Origin: Desulfobacteraceae bacterium UBA2771
Lineage (GTDB): Bacteria; Desulfobacterota; Desulfobacteria; Desulfobacterales; Desulfosarcinaceae
NCBI GenBank assembly: GCA_002352605.1
Contig: DEIP01000082.1
Coordinates: 16,217 to 22,486, forward strand
DNA length: 6,270 nt
Direction of reading: 5' to 3'
Positions 1 through 5,134 of this stretch are shown here, piece after piece. How positions within the stretch are numbered: the first letter of the stretch is position 1; the number at the start of each line of letters is the position of its first letter. The translations under genes were made by a program, and so were the position numbers. The notes beneath the pieces are model-generated. The model saw only the letters and a program-made list of their open reading frames with translations. It had not been told where the DNA came from and ran no database searches.

Positions 1-24
1 ATGATGTCGATGATGTCGATGATG
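1..24. repeat. 9-bp tandem repeat, about 2.7 copies
   Basis: ATGATGTCG occurs twice in a row and is followed by ATGATG. The unit is a multiple of three, so copy-number change would lengthen or shorten the acidic tail of the upstream gene without shifting its frame. Confidence 0.6.
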
Positions 25-41
25 CTATCAAGGAATACTGA
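1..41 (+). CDS. C-terminal tail of an upstream protein (partial, acidic)
   Basis: The frame beginning at base 3 reads an uninterrupted DVDDVDDVDDAIKEY-like acidic tail (14 residues or fewer visible) and stops at TGA 39-41. The codons sit on a 9-bp tandem repeat (ATGATGTCG, about 2.7 copies, bases 1-24), which gives a repeated Asp-Val-Asp unit. Only the tail is present, so no function can be assigned. The other two frames give either a Met-Ser-Met repeat or an immediate stop, which makes the acidic frame the more protein-like reading. The call is tentative because so few codons are visible. Confidence 0.4.
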   Translation, partial: DVDDVDDAIKEY

Positions 42-110
42 TCCGTGAGCCCGACGATGGCGTGCTTAAAAGCGGTACAAGGCCACGCCGGCCATCAGTT
101 TCTTCTTTTC

Positions 111-139
111 TTAAATCATTTTTCCTACTCCGGTATGAT
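111..139 (+). promoter_or_regulatory. possible promoter for the rhomboid gene
   Basis: TATGAT at 134-139 matches five of six bases of the sigma-70 -10 box. The 17-bp-spaced upstream hexamer (TTAAAT, 111-116) is a poor -35. Transcription would begin near 146 and give a leader of about 75 bases. The rest of 42-221 holds no gene; a small GC-rich hairpin (CGCCG/CGGCG, 143-157) followed by GCTTTT could be a weak terminator for the upstream gene instead. Confidence 0.25.
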
Positions 140-221
140 ACTCGCCGACGTGCGGCGGCTTTTCCTGCAGCGGTTGCCCAACGATTACCTTCAAAAATGC
201 GACATTTTTTACAGATAGCAG

Positions 222-1088
222 ATGGTTGCCATATTTCATCACCTCAATCAGGAACAGGCGAGTACCTTCAGTCTGGTTCTGAATTCGTCCGGTATCGGCA
301 ATCGCGTGATCGGCGCTAACGATGGGTTTCGCATTGAGGTGCCGAAATCATACGTCGATGGGGCCCGAAATGCCATCTATCGTTATCAAACCGAAAATCC
401 GACCACCGAAGAAGTGGTGTCGGGCCGCCACCAACGCCCGACACCCAAGAACCTTTCCGGTGTTGTCGTCGCCCTGTTGCTGCTTTCGGTTCACATGGCC
501 GTATTTGCCAGTGCCGCTCCGGAGGATTATATCACCGTTTTTGGCGCCGATGCACACCGGATTTTGGACGGTGAGGTTTACCGGTGCACCACCGCCCTCG
601 TGCTGCATGCCGATGCGGCCCATATTGCCGGGAACATGGTTGGTATGGTGCTTTTCGGCGGTGCCGTGTGTACGGTCACCGGTTCCGGTGTCGGCTGGCT
701 GATGATACTGGCTTGTGGTATCATCGGCAATCTGAGCAACGCATTTGCATATGAAACCGGGCATCTATCTGTGGGCGCCTCCACAGCCGTCTTCGCTGCA
801 GTGGGGATCCTGTGCGCGCTTCAGGCAGTCAACGCCGTAAGGACCGGGAAAGGTTGGAAAGGAATGTTTCTGGCCTTTGGTGGGGGTGTGGCGCTGCTGG
901 CCTTTCTGGGAACCAGTGCCCGCAGCGACGTGGGCGCTCACCTGTTCGGTTTTTTATCCGGTGTACTGCTGGGCGGCGCCTACCGGTTGTGGATGGAACA
1001 CCCGTTGGGAAGAAAGAATCAGGTCCTGTGCGGCACCATCGCCGGATCCGTACTCCTGCTGTCCTGGATACAAGGCATTTTGGTGTAA
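222..1088 (+). CDS. rhomboid-family intramembrane serine protease
   Basis: The 288-residue membrane protein should cleave transmembrane helices of other proteins within the inner membrane. Residues 1-60 form a soluble domain with a short alpha/beta look (LVLNSSGI...RIEVP...YRYQTENP), resembling the small N-terminal domain seen on some bacterial rhomboids. Residues 78-97 begin the membrane core. The family marks follow in order: HADAAHIAGN (129-138; H134 and N138 line the oxyanion region), GASTAVF (185-191; nucleophile S187) and AHLFGFLSG (239-247; catalytic H240). The usual GxSG is GAST here, a variant that keeps the serine. A last helix covers about 267-287. The ATG at 222 is preceded two codons earlier by an in-frame TAG, so this is practically the longest start, although no clear ribosome binding site precedes it. 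The gene converges on the aminopeptidase gene with 36 bases between them. The substrate cannot be read from the sequence. Confidence 0.93.
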   Translation: MVAIFHHLNQEQASTFSLVLNSSGIGNRVIGANDGFRIEVPKSYVDGARNAIYRYQTENPTTEEVVSGRHQRPTPKNLSGVVVALLLLSVHMAVFASAAPEDYITVFGADAHRILDGEVYRCTTALVLHADAAHIAGNMVGMVLFGGAVCTVTGSGVGWLMILACGIIGNLSNAFAYETGHLSVGASTAVFAAVGILCALQAVNAVRTGKGWKGMFLAFGGGVALLAFLGTSARSDVGAHLFGFLSGVLLGGAYRLWMEHPLGRKNQVLCGTIAGSVLLLSWIQGILV

Positions 1089-1124
1089 TTTCCACGGATC
1101 CCCGAACGACGGCGCATGCGCATA

Positions 1125-2021
1125 TCAGGGCTTTAGCGAGTAGGAGGTGAGGCTTTCAACGCCGGTTTCGGTGACCAGCAACGTCTGTTCAAACTGGGCC
1201 GAGAGAGAGCCGTCTTTGGTAACCGCCGTCCATCCGTCGTCGAGGATGACCAATTCTTTTTTACCCAGATTTATCATGGGTTCGATGGTGAACACCATGC
1301 CCGGCACCAACCGCACGCCGGATCCGGATCTGCCATAATGGGGGATCTGGGGAGCCTCGTGGAAATCGATGCCCACACCATGTCCCACAAACTCACGTAC
1401 CACCGAACAGCCCTGGCTCTCGGCGTAAGATTGGATTGCATACCCGATATCACCGACGGTATTGCCCGGCTTTACCACCGCCATGCCTTCGGACAGACAT
1501 TGTTGGCATACGTTGACTATTTTGAGGGCGTCTGCTCCGGGGTTGCCAACCAAAAAAGTTTTGCTGGCATCAGCATAATAGCTGTTCAGGATGGATGTGA
1601 CGTCCACATTGACGATGTCACCGTCCTTGAACGAGCGATTTCCGGGGATCCCATGGCAGATGACTTCGTTGATGCTCACACACACACTTTTGGGAAAGCC
1701 CCGATAATTCAGTGGCGCAGGAATCGCACCATGTTGGATGGTAAAATCGTGAACCATGGTGTTGATTTCATCGGTGGTCATGCCCGACCGGATGTGAGGT
1801 GCCACCAGCTCCAGGGTATCCATGACAAGCCGACCGGCACGCCGTATACCTTCAATCTGTTCGGGTGTTTTGATTCGGATTTTATGTTTTTTTGCGTACT
1901 GCAGATTCGATGGTTGCGTTGATGCGGGCGGATTGAGACAGCAACGTTTATATTTTTTTCCGCTACCGCAGGGGCATAAGGCATTTCGGCTGATTTTTCC
2001 GGTATCAATCTTGTTTTTCAC
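1125..2021 (-). CDS. map: methionine aminopeptidase type I with N-terminal SEC-C zinc motif
   Basis: This cytoplasmic metalloenzyme removes the initiator methionine from new proteins. The protein has 298 residues. A SEC-C motif (CPCGSGKKYKRCC, residues 16-28; Cys 16, 18, 27, 28) is followed by a linker to about 47 and then the complete catalytic domain. The five metal ligands are all present: D140, D151, H214, E247 and E278. Each sits exactly 43 residues after its E. coli counterpart (D97, D108, H171, E204, E235), and the CHGIP substrate-site histidine is H123. In SecA and related proteins SEC-C binds zinc and helps ribosome or partner contact, so here it may tether the enzyme to the ribosome; that is inference. 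The start is GTG (2019-2021) with a GAGGA Shine-Dalgarno eight bases upstream, and the SEC-C motif close to it supports this choice. The gene appears monocistronic and convergent with the rhomboid gene. Confidence 0.97.
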   Translation of the reverse strand: MKNKIDTGKISRNALCPCGSGKKYKRCCLNPPASTQPSNLQYAKKHKIRIKTPEQIEGIRRAGRLVMDTLELVAPHIRSGMTTDEINTMVHDFTIQHGAIPAPLNYRGFPKSVCVSINEVICHGIPGNRSFKDGDIVNVDVTSILNSYYADASKTFLVGNPGADALKIVNVCQQCLSEGMAVVKPGNTVGDIGYAIQSYAESQGCSVVREFVGHGVGIDFHEAPQIPHYGRSGSGVRLVPGMVFTIEPMINLGKKELVILDDGWTAVTKDGSLSAQFEQTLLVTETGVESLTSYSLKP

Positions 2022-2078
2022 GACTGTTTTCCTCTTTTCCCGCCGGTATTATTTGGCATTGGCGTGATCGTACCTGCT

Positions 2079-2108
2079 GATGTATCGGAATCGGCCCGCG
2101 GCTGTCAA
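2079..2108 (-). promoter_or_regulatory. possible promoter for the methionine aminopeptidase gene
   Basis: On the minus strand, TTGACA (2103-2108) is a perfect -35 and is followed after 18 bases by TACATC (2079-2084), a weak -10. It would start transcription about 50 bases before the GTG codon at 2021. The exact -35 and the position favour it; the poor -10 keeps it tentative. Confidence 0.3.
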
Positions 2109-2208
2109 ACCCTAATTCCGAACATCGGCGAAACCAATTCGATCGGTTACATGGGTTGTCCGGCAAACCGTTGTGCCTAAAATTAGTGTGACCGATATCC
2201 GTGTCAAT

Positions 2209-2243
2209 AAAAAAAGAAGGCGACCGATTCGGCCGCCTTCTTT
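2209..2243 (-). terminator. strong intrinsic terminator, best on the minus strand
   Basis: GAAGGCG (2216-2222) pairs with CGCCTTC (2234-2240). The stem continues inward through CCGA/TCGG after a single A-C mismatch and outward through AAA/TTT. On the minus strand the stem is followed by seven U (A-run 2209-2215 on the plus strand), the classic rho-independent layout. On the plus strand only three T follow, so it is a weaker terminator in that direction. No minus-strand gene lies immediately upstream: the nearest ends at 3074, beyond two plus-strand ORFs. Confidence 0.85.
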
Positions 2244-2359
2244 CGAGGAAGAGGAGAGGCGTCAAGCGCATCCGTTCTTGCGCCTGATTGTGATTATGAT
2301 ATCGGCTGCTGCGATGAATACTTTAATATTTTTTTCATGGACGTGGGATTTGAGAACCG

Positions 2360-2388
2360 TTGACGCTTGTGATATGAACCGTTATCAA
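2360..2388 (+). promoter_or_regulatory. likely sigma-70 promoter of the Cys-rich protein gene
   Basis: TTGACG (2360-2365) and TATCAA (2383-2388) are separated by exactly 17 bases. They match five of six and four of six consensus positions. Transcription would begin about 70 bases before ATG 2466. A CCGC-AAA-GCGG mini-hairpin lies in the leader near 2402-2414. Confidence 0.45.
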
Positions 2389-2465
2389 AACCGCATATAT
2401 CGCCGCAAAGCGGGGAAAAACGCTTAATACGAAGCCATCAATTTTGATTGGGATAGGAGCTGGAT

Positions 2466-2813
2466 ATGACCGAGTCCGACAACGGATGGGATCAGCGAAT
2501 TTTGTGTAGTGACGGTAACTGCATCGGCATTGTCGGTGCCGACGGCCGCTGTAAGGTGTGCGGCCTGCACGATGATGGTGAACTGCCCAATCCTGTGACC
2601 GGTTCCGATCCGGTTGATGATGGCACAAACGATCCGGCTGCAGAGCATCAAATGATGGCGCAAAACGATGTTGTCGACGATGATCCGGCGGTCGGCGCAA
2701 ATGCATCTGATGACGCCTGGGAGACTCGAACCCTGTGCATCGATGAAAGCTGTATCGGCGTCGTCGGGTCCGACGGTTGCTGCAAAGCGTGCGGAAAACC
2801 CTATTCAGGATAA
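2466..2813 (+). CDS. small protein with tandem zinc-ribbon-like Cys modules, function unknown
   Basis: The 115-residue acidic protein is soluble, with no signal peptide or membrane helix. It contains two copies of one module: residues 8-33 and 85-110, each reading W-x-x-R-x-L-C-x4-C-I-G-x-V-G-x-D-G-x-C-K-x-C-G. The cysteines (14, 19, 29, 32 and 91, 96, 106, 109) have identical spacing (C-x4-C-x9-C-x2-C), consistent with one zinc ion per module. The second copy has an extra Cys at 105. The copies are joined by a linker of about 50 residues rich in Asp, Pro and Gly that looks disordered. ATG 2466 follows TAGGAG at a good distance, so the start is secure. The same CIGxxGxDGxCKxCG module seems familiar from uncharacterised proteins of sulfate reducers, but I cannot name a family. 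The roles open are metal handling, redox sensing or protein contact. Confidence 0.85.
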   Translation: MTESDNGWDQRILCSDGNCIGIVGADGRCKVCGLHDDGELPNPVTGSDPVDDGTNDPAAEHQMMAQNDVVDDDPAVGANASDDAWETRTLCIDESCIGVVGSDGCCKACGKPYSG

Positions 2814-3001
2814 CAGCCCTGGCTCCCCACCAGATAATAGACCCCGTCTCAAGCCAAGCGCCGGACACCGTGTCGGATTTCGTCAGACGGGTGACCGGTT
2901 GTGAACCGAACTCGGCGGAGATTGCCGATGCCTTAACCCGCTATTTCGTGCTAAACGAGATCAAGGATCACCTCCTGGTGATGCGGGACCGTTTGACTTG
3001 A
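2789..3001 (+). CDS. small hypothetical protein, start uncertain, overlapping the Cys-rich gene
   Basis: This frame ends at TGA 2999-3001. Its last 45 residues are convincingly protein-like: SDFVRRVTGCEPNSAEIADA followed by an amphipathic helix through LNEIKDHLLVMRDRLT. No ATG opens it, since the only Met codon is near the end. Candidate starts are GTG 2789 (used here; overlaps the gene before it by 25 bases), CTG 2819 (AGGA eight bases upstream, just after the preceding stop) and GTG 2870 (43 residues). Because it begins where the Cys-rich ORF stops, it could also be the detached C-terminal part of that protein after a frameshift. I do not recognise a family. Confidence 0.4.
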   Translation: MRKTLFRITALAPHQIIDPVSSQAPDTVSDFVRRVTGCEPNSAEIADALTRYFVLNEIKDHLLVMRDRLT

Positions 3002-3073
3002 TCCATGACCCGGTTGAAGCTGCTGCGGATGGCTGTAATCGGAAATTCCTCGGTGAGATCTCTTGGATTGAAA

Positions 3074-3469
3074 TCACTCCCAGCGGTTTCCTCCCTTATG
3101 CGTCAGATCGATGTATTGAAACGTTCCCTGTTCGCTGATAAATGAGGTGAGCAGCCAGCTGATTGTGCTGATGAATAGTGAGCCCAGCAGGGCGGAGCCA
3201 AAGCCATCCACCTCGAATCCGTCGATGACGCCGGATGCCATCATCAACAGGAGGGCATTGATGGCAAAGGTAAACAGCCCGAGTGTTAAAATGTTAAGCG
3301 GAAGGGTGAGGATCAGCAGGATGGGTCGAAAAAAGGCGTTCAGGACACCCAGCACGGCGGCGGCCAGTACGGTTGAGGGAATTCCGGATACATGGATGCC
3401 ATCTAACATGTACGCTGCCAAGAAGATGGCAACGGCCAAGAACAACCACCTGACGACGATCCCTTTCAC
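3074..3469 (-). CDS. four-helix inner-membrane protein, PF04020 (YvlD / phage-holin-4_2-like) family
   Basis: The 131-residue, highly hydrophobic protein has four predicted helices at about 4-22, 31-54, 57-79 and 92-114. The family signature is the loop and helices around residues 39-79, with VLGVLNAFFRP (39-49), LTLPLNILTLG (54-64) and FAINALLL (68-75). PF04020 members are small integral membrane proteins of unknown function, often near envelope-stress genes; the holin-like name does not imply lysis. The start is GTG (3467-3469) with AAGGA six bases upstream. It lies 46 bases downstream of the IHF-like gene on the same strand, with no terminator visible between them, so the two are probably co-transcribed. 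It converges on the small ORF ending at 3001, and I see no terminator in the 72 bases between. Confidence 0.9.
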   Translation of the reverse strand: MKGIVVRWLFLAVAIFLAAYMLDGIHVSGIPSTVLAAAVLGVLNAFFRPILLILTLPLNILTLGLFTFAINALLLMMASGVIDGFEVDGFGSALLGSLFISTISWLLTSFISEQGTFQYIDLTHKGGNRWE

Positions 3470-3515
3470 GGCGTTTCCTTCATACTGGGAATTGACATAG
3501 CGAAAGCGACGATAA

Positions 3516-3794
3516 TCAGTTGATCTTGTCCCGCAACTTACCGGAACATTTAAAGGTGACCACCCGGCGTTCGTCCAGGATCATCTCATCACCCGTAGCC
3601 GGGTTTCTGCCTTTGCGTTGCTTCTTTGCCTTTACGCAGAACTTGCCGAACCCGCTGACAAGGACGTTTTCTCCAGTTGAAAGGGATGATTTGATGATTT
3701 CAAGAAGGGTTTCGATCGTGTCGGTGGCTTTGATTTTGGTGAGTCCGGTTTGATCCTGAATATTTTCTACAATTTGAGCTTTCGTGAGACTCAT
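3516..3794 (-). CDS. ihfA: IHF/HU-family DNA-bending protein, IHF alpha-like
   Basis: The 92-residue histone-like protein binds and sharply bends DNA as a dimer, serving nucleoid structure, recombination and sigma-54 promoters. Residues 1-40 form the helical dimerisation part (SLTKAQIVENI... to ...IIKSSL). The core VLVSGFGKF (44-52) and the beta arm GRNPATGDEMI (62-72) follow; P65 is the proline that intercalates at the kink. The sequence ends with RRVVTFKCSGKLRDKIN. The LTKA start and the RRVVTF end resemble IHF alpha more than HU, but the assignment to alpha is by resemblance. I start at ATG 3792-3794, with AGG five bases before it. An upstream TTG at 3827 would add 11 residues that the family lacks. 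Two cysteines (53, 83) are unusual for the family. It is the first gene of a probable two-gene operon with the membrane protein. Confidence 0.92.
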   Translation of the reverse strand: MSLTKAQIVENIQDQTGLTKIKATDTIETLLEIIKSSLSTGENVLVSGFGKFCVKAKKQRKGRNPATGDEMILDERRVVTFKCSGKLRDKIN

Positions 3795-3900
3795 GTTGCC
3801 TGGCCCCCCTGAATGTTTGTACCGCAATCCCGGTCCGAGTCGATTGGTGTGGCGTCTGGTAACGGTTATTGTTCGCTAACCATCTAAATTGTAAATAATT

Positions 3901-3931
3901 ATTACAGTCACCACGGTTAAGTTGATGTCAA
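3901..3931 (-). promoter_or_regulatory. possible promoter of the IHF-like operon
   Basis: On the minus strand, TTGACA (3926-3931) is followed after 19 bases by TGTAAT (3901-3906), five of six to the -10 consensus. The spacing is two bases longer than ideal. An inverted repeat TGTAA-N7-TTACA (3890-3906) covers the -10 and start region and could be an operator. The leader would be about 100 bases. Confidence 0.4.
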
Positions 3932-4077
3932 AAGTTGGTAAATTTGTCAAGAAAATATAGAAAATTAAGTACTTGTGGCCAAATGGATCAAGACGGTAGT
4001 TTTGTCAAATAAACGTAACCTATTGAAAAAATAAACAAATATATTTGTCAGGGGAGGTTTGGCGGAATATGCACCCT

Positions 4078-4110
4078 GCCGCGTCATCGGGATCAATGAC
4101 CGATGATGGC
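4078..4110. repeat. inverted repeat / hairpin
   Basis: TCATCGG (4084-4090) is complementary to CCGATGA (4100-4106) around a nine-base loop. GCC (4078-4080) and GGC (4108-4110) extend the stem beyond a small internal loop. No T-run follows on either strand, so it is not a standard terminator; it may be an operator or an RNA structure. Confidence 0.5.
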
Positions 4111-4215
4111 CCATAGCAGGCATCACTTTGAAAATGTAAAGGATTTTAGCGTGACACACCCATGGGGATTGCTCAACAGACCGGATAAATCATACTATCG
4201 TGTGACTTTTGCCTA

Positions 4216-4246
4216 CCACAATCGTTGTGGATCTAAAAAACAGATC
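4216..4246. repeat. two adjoining inverted repeats downstream of the 80-residue gene
   Basis: CCACAA-TCG-TTGTGG (4216-4230) abuts GATCT-AAAAAAC-AGATC (4230-4246). On the minus strand the T6 run sits in the loop of the second repeat and not after a stem, so neither is a textbook terminator. They lie 65-97 bases beyond the stop of the 80-residue gene and might still mark the 3' end of its transcript. Confidence 0.4.
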
Positions 4247-4310
4247 GCATCTTGCAGCCCAGATACACGGCGGTGTTAAATTCTATAGCGGGTTTTGCGG
4301 CGCGTCATGG

Positions 4311-4553
4311 TTATGGATTTTTTTTGTCGGCATGGGATGCTTTCAGAAGATATTTCGATATCTTTAAATTTTTTAAAGGTGCACTAGACCATTTGCTGAC
4401 ACGGACCCAGTTTTTACGGTTTTCGGTACCCGACCTTCTTTCCTGAGATTTACGCCGATCTTGTTTCCTAAAAAACAGCCCCTTAATCGAAAAAAGCCGT
4501 CTTCTATCTTTACCTGTCCTTCTTTCAATGAATGATCGATTGTTATTTTCCAT
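4311..4553 (-). CDS. small Arg-rich protein with ERR-TGK-DRR repeats (80 residues)
   Basis: This basic, soluble 80-residue protein starts at ATG 4551-4553, with AGAGG eight bases upstream. It contains two copies of a nine-residue motif: ERRTGKDRR (10-18) and DRRKSQERR (32-40). These are separated by a short aromatic stretch (LFSIKGLFF, 20-28) and followed by a conserved-looking segment NWVRVSKWSS (48-57) and a Lys- and Leu-rich tail. The ERR-SGKDRR type of repeat is familiar from short uncharacterised proteins and from tails of signalling proteins in deltaproteobacteria, but I cannot name a function; RNA or DNA binding or contact with acidic membrane surfaces would fit the charge. It lies 93 bases downstream of a 55-residue gene with the same motif and is probably co-transcribed. 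An antisense plus-strand frame (4252-4446) was judged a shadow. Confidence 0.75.
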   Translation of the reverse strand: MENNNRSFIERRTGKDRRRLFSIKGLFFRKQDRRKSQERRSGTENRKNWVRVSKWSSAPLKNLKISKYLLKASHADKKNP

Positions 4554-4646
4554 TCAAGAAACCTCTATCCACCAGAGTTTACAGGATTGCTACGGAAGCG
4601 TCCTCCAATAATATTAGAATTCATACTTTAAAAAAGTCATGAGATA

Positions 4647-4814
4647 TCAACTACCTTGTGCGGTTCTTCCAGAGTTCATTTTTCGCCTATTACCTTTTCT
4701 TTTATCTATAATAGGGTCGAGCATGGTGTGAATCTTGCGTCTATCCTTTCCACTTCGTTCTTCAAAACCCGTATCGTCTCGTGGCGTTGGTCGGTTGTCT
4801 ATTCTGTCAATCAT
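4647..4814 (-). CDS. small Arg-rich protein (55 residues) related to the 80-residue neighbour
   Basis: I found this gene by translating the minus strand by hand; it is short enough to escape a length cut-off. It starts at ATG 4812-4814, with GGGG eight bases upstream, and stops at TGA 4647-4649. The 55 residues contain EERSGKDRR (18-26) and a degenerate second copy, DKRKGNRRK (37-45). Both align without gaps to the nine-residue motif of the 80-residue protein downstream, and the two motifs are similarly spaced. It lacks the aromatic linker and the NWVRVSKW segment, so the two are paralogues at most over the repeats, or one is a shortened copy. Its codons are AT-rich like those of the neighbour. 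It is the first gene after the putative sigma-54 promoter. Function unknown; the antisense plus frame at 4656-4886 is its shadow. Confidence 0.65.
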   Translation of the reverse strand: MIDRIDNRPTPRDDTGFEERSGKDRRKIHTMLDPIIDKRKGNRRKMNSGRTAQGS

Positions 4815-4866
4815 TTGGTATCCCCGTTAAATTGTTTTTCAAATCCACCTTTTCAAATATATGGGC

Positions 4867-4902
4867 TTTTGCCAATGGCTGTTTAGACGTCAGCCGGCAA
4901 AA
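4867..4902 (-). promoter_or_regulatory. leader hairpin upstream of the 55-residue gene
   Basis: TTTTGCC (4867-4873) pairs with GGCAAAA (4896-4902), and GGCTG (4877-4881) with CAGCC (4891-4895). This gives a 12-bp stem with a three-base bulge (4874-4876) and a nine-base loop. No U-run follows on either strand. It would lie 20-55 bases into a transcript from the sigma-54-like site and end about 50 bases before the start codon, so it could be a leader RNA structure or a protein-binding site. Confidence 0.5.
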
Positions 4903-4931
4903 AATGGAAAAATATGCTTCCATAGGTAAAA

Positions 4932-4948
4932 AGCAATATCAATGCCAA
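4932..4948 (-). promoter_or_regulatory. probable sigma-54 (RpoN) promoter for the small Arg-rich genes
   Basis: The minus strand reads TTGGCATTGATATTGCT followed by TTTT. It matches the sigma-54 consensus YTGGCACGNNNNTTGCW at every position except the CG pair. The -24 GG and the -12 GC are exactly ten bases apart, and the T-run after TTGC is typical. Transcription would start near 4921, about 107 bases before ATG 4814. A near-match to the IHF site (AATCAA-N4-GTA against WATCAA-N4-TTR) lies upstream at 4973-4985, where IHF often bends sigma-54 promoters. This implies dependence on an enhancer-binding activator, but no clear activator site was recognised. Confidence 0.6.
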
Positions 4949-5134
4949 ATAGTTATGAATGGGAAAATATCCAATCAAATCAGTATGAAAAAAGGTTTGT
5001 TGCATGATGGCCGGTAGGAACTTATGAAAAAGATGTCATAATCCTGGGAAAAAAATTCAAGATCTCTCTGCTATGCAAAAGCCCTGGTCACCGTTGGTGG
5101 TATTAATCCTGTTGATTTGTAATTTATCGTGCAA

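Larger units (their letters stand above)
2022..2465. other. 444-bp intergenic region
   Basis: This stretch holds the leader and possible promoter of the aminopeptidase gene (minus), the hairpin at 2209-2243 and a likely plus-strand promoter at 2360-2388. I see no convincing gene. A plus-strand open frame from GTG 2173 runs through the terminator stem, lacks a ribosome binding site and has no recognisable family. A minus-strand transcript ending at the terminator could be a small RNA. Confidence 0.6.
3795..4310. other. 516-bp AT-rich intergenic region
   Basis: The region contains the leader and promoter of the IHF-like gene near 3795-3931, an AT-rich patch to about 4050 and several inverted repeats: 4078-4110, 4216-4230 and 4230-4246. 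No open frame here has a ribosome binding site or protein-like composition. The right part (4140-4310) lies downstream of the 80-residue gene and may contain its 3' end. Confidence 0.6.

Noticed and set aside
1112..1121. GCGCATGCGC palindrome between the convergent rhomboid and aminopeptidase genes
   Set aside because: It is a ten-base palindrome with no loop and no T-run, lying in a GC-rich gap; it is not a terminator and is short enough to be chance.
1338..1922. Long plus-strand ORF of 194 codons
   Set aside because: It is the antisense shadow of the methionine aminopeptidase, whose catalytic residues are all intact on the minus strand.
2173..2427. Plus-strand ORF of 84 codons with a hydrophobic stretch
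   Set aside because: It runs through the terminator stem, starts at GTG without a ribosome site, and its product has no family-like features.
3795..3827. Eleven-residue N-terminal extension of the IHF-like protein from TTG 3827
   Set aside because: IHF and HU proteins begin right at the SLTKA-like segment; ATG 3794 fits the family length.
3965..4159. Minus-strand ORF of 64 codons
   Set aside because: There is no ribosome binding site, the composition is not protein-like, and it crosses an inverted repeat in an AT-rich intergenic region.
4554..4620. Possible cyclic-di-GMP (GEMM-type) riboswitch before the 80-residue gene
   Set aside because: A GGACGC-like string and an AGGA/TCCT pairing caught the eye, but the paired elements and tetraloop docking site of GEMM are not present.
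4781..5017. Plus-strand ORF of 78 codons
   Set aside because: It overlaps the start of the 55-residue gene and the promoter region in antisense, and GTG 4781 has no ribosome site.
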